A stretch of 10,000 nucleotides of DNA from Glandiceps talaboti. Lineage: Eukaryota; Hemichordata; Enteropneusta; Spengelidae. Position 1 is the first letter of the stretch, and the number at the start of each line of letters is the position of its first letter. The DNA is taken from the NCBI RefSeq assembly GCF_964340395.1, contig NC_135549.1, positions 19,202,342-19,212,341 on the forward strand, in the 5' to 3' direction. The notes under the pieces are model-generated. The model saw only the letters and a list, made by a program, of their open reading frames with translations, searched no databases and was not told the DNA's origin. Below are positions 1 to 7,680 of this stretch, piece by piece. A program made the position numbers and the translations under genes.

Positions 1-690
1 TTAAAGGGGTTTTTCAAGAGAAATTTTGAAATACAAATTGTGCTTGGTAAATTTGTGCATATACTCACGCTAATCATTTAACATTCCGAACAACAGCTTA
101 CTCCCATAAATTGTAGTCTCATAACAAATGGATTATAATTTATATTACCGGATTTTTATTATTGAAAATAGCATTATTCAGCAATTATCACCGTCCTAGC
201 TAGAATTCTAACCGATATGCTCATTAATATATCACAGTTAAGCACACCCAAACAACATATTGCGTTCCGAGGGTAAAGTTGGGAGATATTTTCTCTGTTT
301 ATAGTTTTCACTCTTACAGTGTCCATCAGTCAAAATCTTGCAAATGGCGATCTCAATGGTTTCAAGTACTGTTATAGTATTTGAAGTGTACTTATAGGGG
401 GGGGGGGTGTTGGTTGAGGAAGCACACTGACTAATCAACCATTACACTATCACATACATGATGTTACCACTGAAGCTGCCTGTGTGTGGCGCACTCCACC
501 CTCTGACAAAATGAAGACATGAGGCTGAATTGGTTAAATTTGTTTCTCGGCCATCGATATGGAAAGTAGATGTTGGCAAAAACAGGAAAATGAAATAAAA
601 ATTACAAAATTGCACCATATTCATTTATAGGTGGCACAATTATAGCAACTCGGGTGTCATAAACCTAGTAATACCTAGTACCTAGTAATA
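1..690. other. Non-coding stretch, no gene seen
   Basis: AT-rich sequence with no convincing open reading frame or splice-flanked exon on either strand. It holds an 11-base G tract at 397-407 and, at its right edge (about 664-691), a short tandem array of the unit ACCTAGTA with small spacers. The short open frames here have no family resemblance and look like chance. Confidence 0.6.
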
Positions 691-754
691 CAGTCTGAGT
701 CTGAAACATACAGGGACACAGGGGAAATTCACAATAAACAGACAAGCAGACTGG

Positions 755-756
<2 letters not shown>

Positions 757-843
<87 letters not shown>

Positions 844-861
844 CGAGAGAGAGAGAGAGAG
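757..861. repeat. (GA)n microsatellite
   Basis: About 105 bases of GA dinucleotide repeat with two GAGC interruptions near 833 and 843, followed by a short G-rich run to about 872. The matching position in the other duplicate (about 5969-5982) has only a short GA-rich seed, so most of the expansion came after duplication. Open frames across it that encode Ser/Leu or Val/Cys repeats are artefacts. Confidence 0.97.
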
Positions 862-877
862 GGGGGGAGGGGACAGG

Positions 878-878
878 C

Positions 879-939
<61 letters not shown>
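878..939. repeat. (CAGA)n tetranucleotide microsatellite
   Basis: About 15 tandem CAGA units. The same repeat sits at the matching position in the second duplicate (5995-6054), so it predates the duplication. Confidence 0.97.
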
Positions 940-941
<2 letters not shown>

Positions 942-1196
942 TAAGAAGGGAGAAACAAAATAGATATAGAGAAACTCCGCTATTCATCATTTATTAAACT
1001 TCCTAAAAATAAAAAAAAAGGATAGTGAATGTTTCTGTTTTCTATCTAGTGCATGTTATAATGTATAGCTTGATACGATAGTGGTTTAACAATATCCCAA
1101 AGTCACAGTAATTCAATGTTTCGTTACAAGACAACTACCGTAATACAAATAACAGATTTTCAACACTGTGACATGGGCCATTGAAATACATGTTTT

Positions 1197-1258
1197 GAGA
1201 CAGATAGGCATGATGGAACAAAATATTGAGAGAGATAGGTATGATGAACCAAAATATT
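1197..1258. repeat. 31-bp tandem duplication inside copy A
   Basis: Two adjacent imperfect 31-bp units (1197-1227 and 1228-1258), each of the form GAGA..GATAGG.ATGATG.A.CAAAATATT. The other duplicate has one unit at about 6268-6297, so this gain is specific to copy A. Confidence 0.85.
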
Positions 1259-1466
1259 GAGACAAACTGTATAGTAAAGAAGTGCAGGAGTGGAATAGCA
1301 TCGTATTAATGCCTGATAGTGAAATGAAATGAAAATTCTGAGTCTCCATTACAAATAACATCGTTCCCCGTTCATGCAATATTTTTCTTAGACCATCCCC
1401 CTTTTTTGTTTAAATTCCTGAATTGTTTCCCCGAGGCTGAACGCGACGACTCTTTGTACGTTTTGA

Positions 1467-1796
1467 TCACACATTTAGTAACTTTCTAAATTCATGTCGA
1501 CAACAAGACTACTTGAGTTGTCGTTCAACATACAAATCAGGGCTGTCTAATAATTTGTATCAAAACATGTTCCATATTCTTACTGCGCATAGGCCCTGAA
1601 TTTGTTTAACATTCTCATACGTTACACCATTCCTCCAGGCTTGTGCGTTCCCTGGTATATCACCAATGATATCTTTACTTATTCTTTCCATGACGTCATC
1701 AGTTGGCATTCCTACAAAGTCATAGCGTTTACTAGGGACAACTGTATCCGGAACCTCCATAATAGCTTCATACCTAACCAACATGTAATTATTTCT
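1467..1796 (-). pseudogene. Sulfotransferase pseudogene, 3' fragment (copy A)
   Basis: The minus strand matches the last ~105 codons of the intact sulfotransferase at 6507-7598, starting at the RNNYMLVRYE motif. The stretch GMPTDDVMERI through IQGLC is almost unchanged. Damage is clear. The Gly codon of the family's C-terminal FGY motif (GGA) has become TGA at 1562-1560. After that there is a net 4-base insertion near 1525-1540 and a 2-base insertion just before the original stop. An in-frame 3-base insertion gives VVPSKRYDF in place of VVPKLYEF. All upstream catalytic regions, including both PAPS-binding motifs, are missing, and similarity ends abruptly at 1796. The junction falls at an AG on the minus strand, but the sequence before it is a poor splice acceptor, so a truncated duplication is more likely than a real 3' exon. 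Confidence 0.9.
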
Positions 1797-2455
1797 TAGG
1801 TTTGTCTCCAGTACACCGTAATTGCTGAGCAGCACATTTACGCATTAAAATGTTATCATGCTTTTTTACTAACAAAGTGAATATATAGAAAATCAAGGGT
1901 TTTTTTTCAGTTTGTGTACATGTTTGAGCTTTGCTAACACACAGCCCATTCACTAGTGAAACAACGTTTAGGCGTGGCACACGTGTACTATTCAAATGGT
2001 TATTGAGCGACGTACAGTTTCATTCTGATCGTTAGCAGGTGTACAGGTACTTGGGGAGTTCTGTTGAACGGAGATGGGACGAAGAGTTTTACTATTTCGA
2101 CTTATTTGACACAGAAAAACTAATATATATTATTGAAAATTCTACCATTTCAGAGAACTAGTATTGAGCAAGAATGCCATGTTAGCAGTGTACTACAGGG
2201 ACATCCCGGTACTAAAATCGCCAAATTGGAAGACAGTAATACTGACAATGTCGTAGAACAGAAGACATAGCAAAATGAGGAAGTACGAATTCGGGACTAC
2301 ACACGTCGAAGTGAAGATTAATCAAACGGAGGGAAATGTGATAGATGTAACTATATTGACAAGAAATAATTGAGCGAATATGTGGATTAAGATAAATGTT
2401 TTGCCATCTCCAACTGCTTGATTGGTGTTGTTTGATCATTCTATACAAGTATGTG
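1797..2455. other. No gene seen between pseudogene and hairpin
   Basis: No open frame with recognisable content or good splice flanks was found. A 90-codon minus-strand open frame at 2212-2484 runs into the hairpin and has no family resemblance; I treat it as chance. Confidence 0.5.
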
Positions 2456-2461
2456 CAGTGC

Positions 2462-2546
2462 AATATTGCACTCGTCCAGTGCATTACCTTGATATTCCAT
2501 CATGCTAGTGCAATATCTGAATGTTGCACTGGACGAGTGCAATATT
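2462..2546. repeat. Perfect 22-bp inverted repeat (hairpin/cruciform)
   Basis: The left arm 2462-2483 and right arm 2525-2546 are exact reverse complements over 22 bases, separated by 41 bases. The left arm starts inside a palindrome, GTGCAATATTGCAC. The motif AGTGCAATAT recurs at 2457, 2507 and 2536. The perfect arms suggest a recent insertion or an active constraint. It could be the core of a small foldback element, but no target-site duplication could be assigned. Confidence 0.85.
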
Positions 2547-2854
2547 ACACAATGTCAATGCAACCATGTAGATAACGCACTAGACACGTGAAGTGGTGTT
2601 ACCACTGATATACACCGACCACTTGAACATTAATAGTGCATGAAGGCAGCAAATTATTATGCCTGTGACAAGTGAAGAATGAATATGTTGACACCTAAGT
2701 ACAGCATATCCGCACTCATGAATGGTCTTTTGAAAAGGTCGTGACAGTACAACAGGTGCATACCAAGAATGATGGGTTGGAAAATCATGACATCTGGTGC
2801 TTCGTTTTCATCGTGCATTAGTTAAGAAGGCATACACACACTGTTATCAACAAC

Positions 2855-2879
2855 GGAAAGGTCGTGACCTGACCTTTCC
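2855..2879. repeat. Short inverted repeat, 9-bp arms
   Basis: GGAAAGGTC (2855-2863) pairs with GACCTTTCC (2871-2879) across a 7-base loop. It is a small hairpin of unknown role, about 140 bases past the donor site of the exon at 3021-3227. Confidence 0.6.
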
Positions 2880-3020
2880 CCATTGCTCTAGAATTTATAT
2901 GTTTTTGCACTAATCGAAGGCTTTCATAAACTCACTTATCTTACAGAAATTCACTGACAGAATTTATTTGCAATAAATCCTTATTTACAATGACATTTTC
3001 CGGGTGAAAAAAATACCTAC

Positions 3021-3227
3021 CTCAGTTGATTGAGGCATATCGCCAACATGCGCTTCAGAATCTGTATATTGTGGCAATTCGTTTTTGAGCAAATCGCCTA
3101 GGCAGGATAAGAGACATAAACGTTGTGTTAAATCATAATGTTCCCAAGTCCTGCAGTGGATTGCAAAATTAACGTCCAGCGGCTCTGTTTGATGATAGAC
3201 CCTATTTGATCGTGTAGGGTCTATGGT
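3021..3227 (-). CDS. Hidden internal exon of an unrecognised protein
   Basis: Read on the minus strand, 3227 to 3021 is 207 bases, exactly 69 codons without a stop. It begins after an acceptor, TTCATTTCATTTAG, which carries an in-frame TAG that shows the frame must be entered by splicing. It ends at a donor, ACTGAG then GTAGGTATTTTTT. Both ends are phase 0. The peptide starts TIDPTRSNRVYHQTEPLDVN and continues with FAIHCRTWEHYDLTQR, LCLLSCLGDLLKNELPQY and a polar tail ending MPQSTE. The composition is balanced and protein-like: a probable amphipathic helix (YDLTQRLCLLSCLGDLLKN) and an acidic C-terminal part. There is no starting ATG. I do not recognise the family. A candidate upstream exon lies at 4608-4712. 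The downstream exon is uncertain: one option is 2887-2822, after an acceptor ending TTCTAG, giving 21 more codons and a TAA. Confidence 0.72.
3195..3224. repeat. Short inverted repeat at exon edge
   Basis: ATAGACCCT (3195-3203) pairs with AGGGTCTAT (3216-3224) across 12 bases, inside the first codons of the exon and next to its acceptor. In the transcript it could form a hairpin at the 3' splice site. This may be chance. Confidence 0.5.
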
Positions 3228-4607
3228 CTAAATGAAATGAACTGACGTGTCGTCAAGCACCGGTCGTGTCAAAGTTTTATTGATTGTATTGGGGGTTTAT
3301 TCATTTGCATCAATAACTGTTTGGGTCATGATTTCTCATTGAGCTGGACGGGGTGAAGAGATACATTGAGATTCGAAATCACGGATAGCCTCTAGATTAT
3401 CTTCAATAAGAGCAGTATATAATCATGGCAATTCGGTAGGTAATATGCAACCTTGATAAAATGCCAATATTGTCGTATAATATAAAATAATGTAACAATA
3501 AAAGTCTGAAAATATCAAGTACATTCTCGATTTATACTACGAAATGTAATGTGTGAAGATAACGTAGTGTAAAATCGTAACACGGTCGTCAGGAACTTCG
3601 ATTCTATTCAAATCTACAGTCCTTGTTTTCATAAAGTTGCCAACATTTTCTTGCATTACGACTATATAATTTATTTGCCTTTTTAAATTACGTCAAAATC
3701 TGGACTGTCTGAATCATAGGCACTTGTTTCTCGAGATATGTATCAGAATATGTTTCTATCAGAATGCAATGAAATATCGATTGGTGCGTTTAGCTAATTA
3801 TATATGAAAGAGGTAAAATATCGCATGTTTCTGTGATCGCGCAAGTCCACTCATCGCGAGATATAGAGAAGGTTTGTGACAGAACACAATTACAGTACGG
3901 CAACATGAATTTTCAACCGGCCGTTTTACTCAACAGACATTTGTAAAATTTTCAAATAAACGTCCCATAAATCGTGTCATTGTTACAATTGGACAATTCC
4001 TACCAAAGATATCAACCGAATTCTGACGCTATGTCGGAGAATTGAATTTGAAGGAAATAATTTTTCCAACTACCTTCGATAAACGTGATTGTCCATATCT
4101 CGCGGTGAGTGGACGTGCGCGATCATAGTTAGTTTACCCTTTTCATATACAATTGGCTAAACACGTCAATATTATCGATATTTATTGTATTCTGATAGAA
4201 AGATATTCTGATACATTTCTCGGGAAACAAGTGCCTGTGGTCTGAATGCACACACTATCATTTCATTTTTTTTTTAAATGTGAACTCTTTTGGGACATAG
4301 TTAAAAGTCGGCCCTGGGTAAAAACTTACGACTATGAGAAATTATCACTGCACCTTCAAGTGTACGAAACTAGACAAATTTGGCTTACTTTTTACGTCAT
4401 GTTCTTCCATGTCTTCAGCGTGTGAACTGAGTGCACATGTCGTCGTATAAGGAAGTAGAAATAATGTCGGAAAGCATTGGTATTTAAGAGTTTGAAATGG
4501 GCGTGTTGTTGATGTCTGACAGAAACGATAATTAATGACACCGTCATAGAGAATATATCTTTGACAGAATTGTCTTTCGTACTATTGTTTACTAGTATTA
4601 TCTTTAC
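3228..4607 (-). other. Putative intron of the hidden gene
   Basis: If the exon at 3021-3227 joins the candidate exon at 4608-4712, this 1,380-base stretch is the intron. It has GTAAAG at its start (4607-4602) and a pyrimidine-rich ATTTAG end (3228). Both exon edges are phase 0, so the join keeps the frame. The span has no other supported coding sequence and contains the foldback element at 3714-4238, which would therefore be intronic. The acceptor is strong; the choice of donor is a guess. Confidence 0.35.
3714..4238. mobile_element. Foldback (long inverted-repeat) element
   Basis: The left arm, about 3714-3866, and the right arm, about 4093-4238, are imperfect reverse complements around a unique centre of about 225 bases. 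From the outside in, shared blocks are AGGCACTTGTTTC, CGAGA.ATGTATCAGAATAT, TTTCTATCAGAAT, AAATATCGAT, GTTTAGC.AATT.TATATGAAA, GATCGCGCA.GTCCACTCA and CGCGAGATAT. The arms are roughly 80% alike by eye with small indels. No open frame is inside, so it would be non-autonomous. A 10-base direct repeat, TTACGACTAT, lies at 3656-3665 and 4326-4335 but is not adjacent to the arms, so it is a weak candidate for a target duplication. It resembles MITE or foldback elements in form, and the family is not known to me. Confidence 0.82.
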
Positions 4608-4712
4608 CATATTATTTGCCATTCTTACGAACCAGATGTTCAAGGGTAACGTGCGAATGGATCTTACAAACCGTTGCAAATAAACGTCCAGGTGTTGTGG
4701 ATTGTATTTCAT
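4608..4712 (-). CDS. Candidate first coding exon of the hidden gene
   Basis: A minus-strand open frame has an ATG at 4712 with G at -3 and reads MKYNPQHLDVYLQRF, then a basic/hydrophobic part ending FVRMANNM. After 35 codons it meets ATG followed by GTAAAG, a usable donor, in phase 0. That matches the phase-0 acceptor of the exon at 3021-3227. The frame stays open beyond the donor to 4392, but that tail is rich in His and Ile and looks like translated intron. Upstream the frame is open to an in-frame TAA near 4774, so the exon could also start earlier. Two other GTAAGA donors in the same phase lie inside (about 4665 and 4630). The protein is not recognised, and this is a weak call resting on frame and phase. 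Confidence 0.33.
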
Positions 4713-4932
4713 TCCTTTTAAGAGCTGGCAACTTTGTGTATTGAAGATTGGTCGCAAGTTAACGTTGCCATGTTACACACAGTGTATATCAGATTATTGG
4801 ATTTCAAAATCCAGATTAAATGTGTACTGCACCTAAAACTCTCAAACTTAGTACTGCTGAACATGAAAAAACGTTATCTCTGCACATAATAAGTCGGTAC
4901 TGGGCAAGGTGGAAACGGACGACCCTAAACCA

Positions 4933-5312
4933 AACAGATGCAACTGTCGCAAAAGAGATGGTTGCCCACTATAGCAGAAGGAGTGGTCTACCAAACCTCA
5001 CTGAAAACCAGTTCAAAACAAGGTATAGGAACCACACAAGCTCATTTAGTAGAAATGCCAAGCTCAGAAACAGTACACAACTCAGCAAATACATCTGGAC
5101 TTTGAAGGACTCTAACGTTCATTATTCAATCAAATGGAGAATCATCAAGATCTGTGCACCGTATTGCAATGTAACCAAGCGAGGCAACCTGTGCCTGCAT
5201 GAGAAGTTCTTACATGTAATTATATATGTCACCCTGAATATGTGCTTACTGAATGGAAGAAACTATTAGTGTAACTGCCGACACATGAGGAAGTTCCTAA
5301 TATGTAACTATA
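4933..5312 (+). pseudogene. Penelope-like retroelement fragment (Cys motif + GIY-YIG)
   Basis: This is a decayed C-terminal end of a retroelement polyprotein of the type that ends in a GIY-YIG endonuclease. Three frames must be combined. CNCRKRDGCPL (from 4939) stops at a TAG and has the cysteine spacing of the linker before the nuclease. VVYQT follows at 4983-4997 in a second frame. LTENQFKTRYRNH starts at 4997 in a third and continues through SSFSRNAK, NSTQLSKYIWTLKD, IKWRI, NLCLHEKF and LLNGRNY to a TAG at 5267. After that stop the same frame goes on with CNCRHMRKFLICNYK and a natural-looking TAA at 5312. In intact relatives, the stretch between VYQ and LTEN holds the YIG motif; here it is deleted, so the nuclease should be dead. 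The conserved Arg (TRYRNH) and Glu (LHEKF) remain. Family assignment rests on remembered motif order. A DIRS-type element with the same domain is the alternative. Confidence 0.75.
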
Positions 5313-5480
5313 AATAACACAAGGTCTTTCATGATGACGGGCCATGGACAAGACTATTTCCATGGTCCACACAGCAGATTACAATTGTCTATTTCTTTTG
5401 TATTCATTTTGTATATTTGTATGATATGTTTCTTTGAAAGTGTGGCTTATTTTTGTTATCTGGTGAACCACAGGAGCTCA

Positions 5481-5521
5481 TCATTCATTCATTCATTCAT
5501 TCATTCATTCATTCATTCATT
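5481..5521. repeat. (TCAT)n tetranucleotide microsatellite
   Basis: About ten uninterrupted ATTC/TCAT units. A plus-strand open frame through it (from 5331) gives a FIHS repeat and is not a gene. Confidence 0.96.
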
Positions 5522-5564
5522 AGTAAACTATTATTTTTCACAAATATTAGCTTTTGTCATTTAG

Positions 5565-5921
5565 ATAATTAATTCTATTGACATCGCCTTAAATTTGCGA
5601 TGGAGTTCGGCCACATTTTACATCGAAATATGGGCATTTTGTGTGATATCTCATCAATAGACCGAAACCAGCAGACAGTTTGTTGACGACTTTACATGCA
5701 AATCACTTACATACTCATTATCTATCGGTAATTCGGCGCTTAGAATGTAATTAACAAAACACTGTCATGTACATCACGATCCAGAGATTATGTCGAACAG
5801 TGTTCATAATCTTTGGTGTTTAATTAAATACTACCAATATTAGTAATAAATAATTGATCTTCTCATCTAATGAATTTCAACAAACCCTTCATTATGTGTT
5901 ATTTCTTGAATAGGATAACTA
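5565..5921. other. Non-coding stretch, no gene seen
   Basis: AT-rich sequence between the TCAT microsatellite and the second duplicate. No open frame or splice-flanked exon is supported. A TTTAAT at about 5819 would read as ATTAAA on the minus strand, a possible weak polyadenylation signal, but it lies about 680 bases past the sulfotransferase stop. Confidence 0.5.
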
Positions 5922-5995
5922 CCGTCTGATACAGACAGGGACACAGAAGGGATATACAGACAAGCAGACGGAGAGTGAGAGACGAACAGACGCAT

Positions 5996-6056
<61 letters not shown>

Positions 6057-6824
6057 TTAGAAATGGAGAAAGAAAATAGATACAGGGACGGACTCCACTA
6101 TCCATCATTAGAAAACTTCCCAAAACATGAAAATAGGACCAGCGAATCTTTCCGTTTTGTATCTGCTGCCTGTTAAAAATATATAGCTTGACAACTACCG
6201 TAATACCAATAATTTAACAGACAATGAGTTTCAACACTGTGACATAGGCCATTGAAATCGTGTGACATATAGGCATGATGATGGAACAAAATATTGAGAC
6301 AATTTGTATAGTAATAGAAGTGTAGGAATGAAATAGCATCCTATTATAGCCTGATCCTGAAAAATCTGAGTCCAAAGTACCAAAGTCAAGAACTTAGTTC
6401 CCCGTTCATGTAATATTTTTCTTAGACGAATCCGCTTCTCCCCAAAAAAAGAATCCCTCCATTGTTTCCCCGAAGCTGGACGTCACATGACGACTCTCCG
6501 TTTTAATCACACATAGTAACTTTCTAAATTCATGTCGACAACAAGACTACTTGAGTTGTCGTTCAACATGTCAGGGCTGTCTAACAATTTGTATCCAAAC
6601 ATGTTCCATATTCTTACTGGGCATAGGCCCTGAATTTGTTTAACATTCTCATACGTTACACCATTCCTCCAGGCTTGTGCGTTCCCGGGTATATCACCAA
6701 TGATATCTTTACTTATTCTTTCCATGACGTCATCAGTCGGCATTCCAACAAATTCATAGAGTTTGGGGACCACTTTACCCGGATGTTCAACAATATCTTC
6801 ATACCTAACCAACATGTAATTGTT
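5922..6824. repeat. Segmental duplicate, copy B (matches 691-1796)
   Basis: This is the partner of copy A. It carries the 3' flank of the intact sulfotransferase (5922-6506) and the last part of its coding region. It lacks the long GA tract and the 31-bp duplication seen in copy A. Because it is continuous with the whole gene, it is probably the source, or nearest the ancestral arrangement. The copies are about 5 kb apart in direct orientation, which would also favour unequal crossover. Confidence 0.88.
5995..6054. repeat. (CAGA)n tetranucleotide microsatellite
   Basis: About 15 tandem CAGA units, homologous in position to the array at 878-939. Minus-strand open frames giving VCLS repeats over it are artefacts. 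Confidence 0.97.
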
Positions 6825-7598
6825 TCTGAACCAGTCAGGGGCATGTCGAGAAACTAGATAATTAGTGTCAAGCCATCTACAATAGTCAACTATTTCCTCT
6901 TTCAACATCCCATTCATATGGAATTCACCTGGTGTTGATAATGCCTTCGAATGTTCTCTGAAAAGTTCTCGAGATTTGATCATGCCACGTGGATCTCGAA
7001 TGAGATGAATGATTTTGATATCGTGTTTAATTAGCAGTGGTGCGGCTAAAAAGATATTGTAGAGGCGTAATACCTTGGTGACCACGTTCTTCTTCGACAT
7101 GCAATAATTTGTGATGCTTTGTATTGTAAGGTTATTTGGAGATGGGTAGTTTCCACGAATTGTATAGAGATTAGTGCTGTACAGATCTGACATCATATGA
7201 TGTGTGAAATTACACGAATATACACCATCGAGGAAACTCAATAGTAGAGGACGAAAGTCTTCGAGGTTTTCCCATTTCTCAGCGGCAAGAGTAGAAACAT
7301 GTTGTGCAATGATTCTCCCTGGTTCATAAAAGTAGAAACAGTCAGGATGCCTGCTAAACAACTCTCCGGTCATTCTTGAACCAGAACGCTTACGTGAAAA
7401 GATCATCACCATTTTGCCTTTCCGTTTGCTGCTGTTCTCTTCGGTTCTATTGATGTTTGTCTTTTGAGATCTTTGGTTGTAATGCGCATCACCATGGCAA
7501 CCATACTTAGTCGCAGGACTAGACTGCAATTTCACTGTAATCAAAATTACTGCTATCAATGTCAAAGCAAAGATAGAAACAGCTCGTGACGATTTCAT
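6507..7598 (-). CDS. Carbohydrate 6-O-sulfotransferase-like (CHST family)
   Basis: Predicted type II Golgi enzyme that moves sulfate from PAPS to a 6-hydroxyl of Gal, GalNAc or GlcNAc in glycans. The proposed ATG at 7598 gives 363 residues, close to the family's usual size. It is preferred because the frame has no ATG between an in-frame TGA (7676-7674) and this one, and it leaves a five-residue tail (MKSSR) before a membrane segment (residues 5-24, AVSIFALTLIAVILITVKL). The stem is short. The PAPS 5'-phosphosulfate loop is FSRKRSGSRMTGELF (about 67-81), followed by HPDCFYFYEP. The 3'-phosphate site is HLIRDPRGMIKSREL (about 198-212). The conserved C-terminal core is GLCPVRIWNMFGYKL (about 324-338). 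Five N-glycosylation sequons are present (NRT, NSS, NFT, NLT, NSS). Oddities: the loop has Arg where most members have a second Ser (RSGSS). CDS in one exon is usual in vertebrate members. The exact sugar substrate cannot be read from sequence. Confidence 0.93.
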   Translation of the reverse strand: MKSSRAVSIFALTLIAVILITVKLQSSPATKYGCHGDAHYNQRSQKTNINRTEENSSKRKGKMVMIFSRKRSGSRMTGELFSRHPDCFYFYEPGRIIAQHVSTLAAEKWENLEDFRPLLLSFLDGVYSCNFTHHMMSDLYSTNLYTIRGNYPSPNNLTIQSITNYCMSKKNVVTKVLRLYNIFLAAPLLIKHDIKIIHLIRDPRGMIKSRELFREHSKALSTPGEFHMNGMLKEEIVDYCRWLDTNYLVSRHAPDWFRNNYMLVRYEDIVEHPGKVVPKLYEFVGMPTDDVMERISKDIIGDIPGNAQAWRNGVTYENVKQIQGLCPVRIWNMFGYKLLDSPDMLNDNSSSLVVDMNLESYYV

Positions 7599-7680
7599 AC
7601 CGTTCAAATAGTCATTTAGCTGAAATGGATAGTTGAGGAGGTTTTGTAATCTGTCGTAAAACTCCGCCACTGTTCACATC
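7599..7680 (-). promoter_or_regulatory. 5' leader with possible splice acceptor and mini-uORF
   Basis: On the minus strand, CCTCCTCAACTATCCATTTCAG ends with AG at 7621-7620 and has the look of a 3' splice site, so a 5'-UTR intron may end just before the coding exon. The bases after it hold ATG ACT ATT TGA (7616-7605), a three-codon upstream ORF ending shortly before the main ATG at 7598, which has G at -3. Both are inferences from sequence only. Confidence 0.35.

Larger units (their letters stand above)
691..1796. repeat. Segmental duplicate, copy A (matches 5922-6824)
   Basis: This block aligns in the same orientation with 5922-6824. Shared landmarks in order are: the CAGGGACACAG-type entry, a CAGA microsatellite, TTCAACACTGTGACAT then GGCCATTGAAAT, GGAACAAAATATTGAGA, GTTCCCCGTTCATG, ATATTTTTCTTAGAC, TTGTTTCCCCGA, and finally the sulfotransferase C-terminal codons. 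The non-coding part is moderately diverged with many indels, while the coding end is much closer. Copy A is longer because of GA expansion at 757-861 and a 31-bp tandem duplication at 1197-1258. Homology stops sharply near 1796. Confidence 0.88.

Noticed and set aside
665-990. Minus-strand open frames coding CLSV and SLSL repeats
   Set aside because: They are translations of the CAGA and GA microsatellites; no unique protein sequence remains outside the repeats.
1560-1835. 91-codon minus-strand ORF as a separate small gene
   Set aside because: It is the truncated copy A of the sulfotransferase, cut by a TGA within FGY and lacking both cofactor sites.
3656-4335. TTACGACTAT direct repeats as target-site duplication of the foldback element
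   Set aside because: They lie about 50-90 bases outside the matching arms, so they do not abut the element; the match may be chance.
5331-5564. 77-codon plus-strand ORF with a hydrophobic stretch
   Set aside because: It contains the TCAT microsatellite as FIHS repeats and has no family resemblance or conserved flanks.
6636-6857. Plus-strand ORFs at 1602-1799, 6636-6857 and 8861-9139
   Set aside because: They are antisense shadows of the three sulfotransferase copies. Their similarity to each other follows from the duplication and is not evidence of a gene.
7599-7670. Longer N-terminus for the sulfotransferase starting at GTG 7670
   Set aside because: It needs a non-ATG start in a nuclear eukaryotic gene and gives an unusually long cytoplasmic tail. 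The ATG at 7598 fits type II topology better, and an acceptor-like site lies inside the extra segment.
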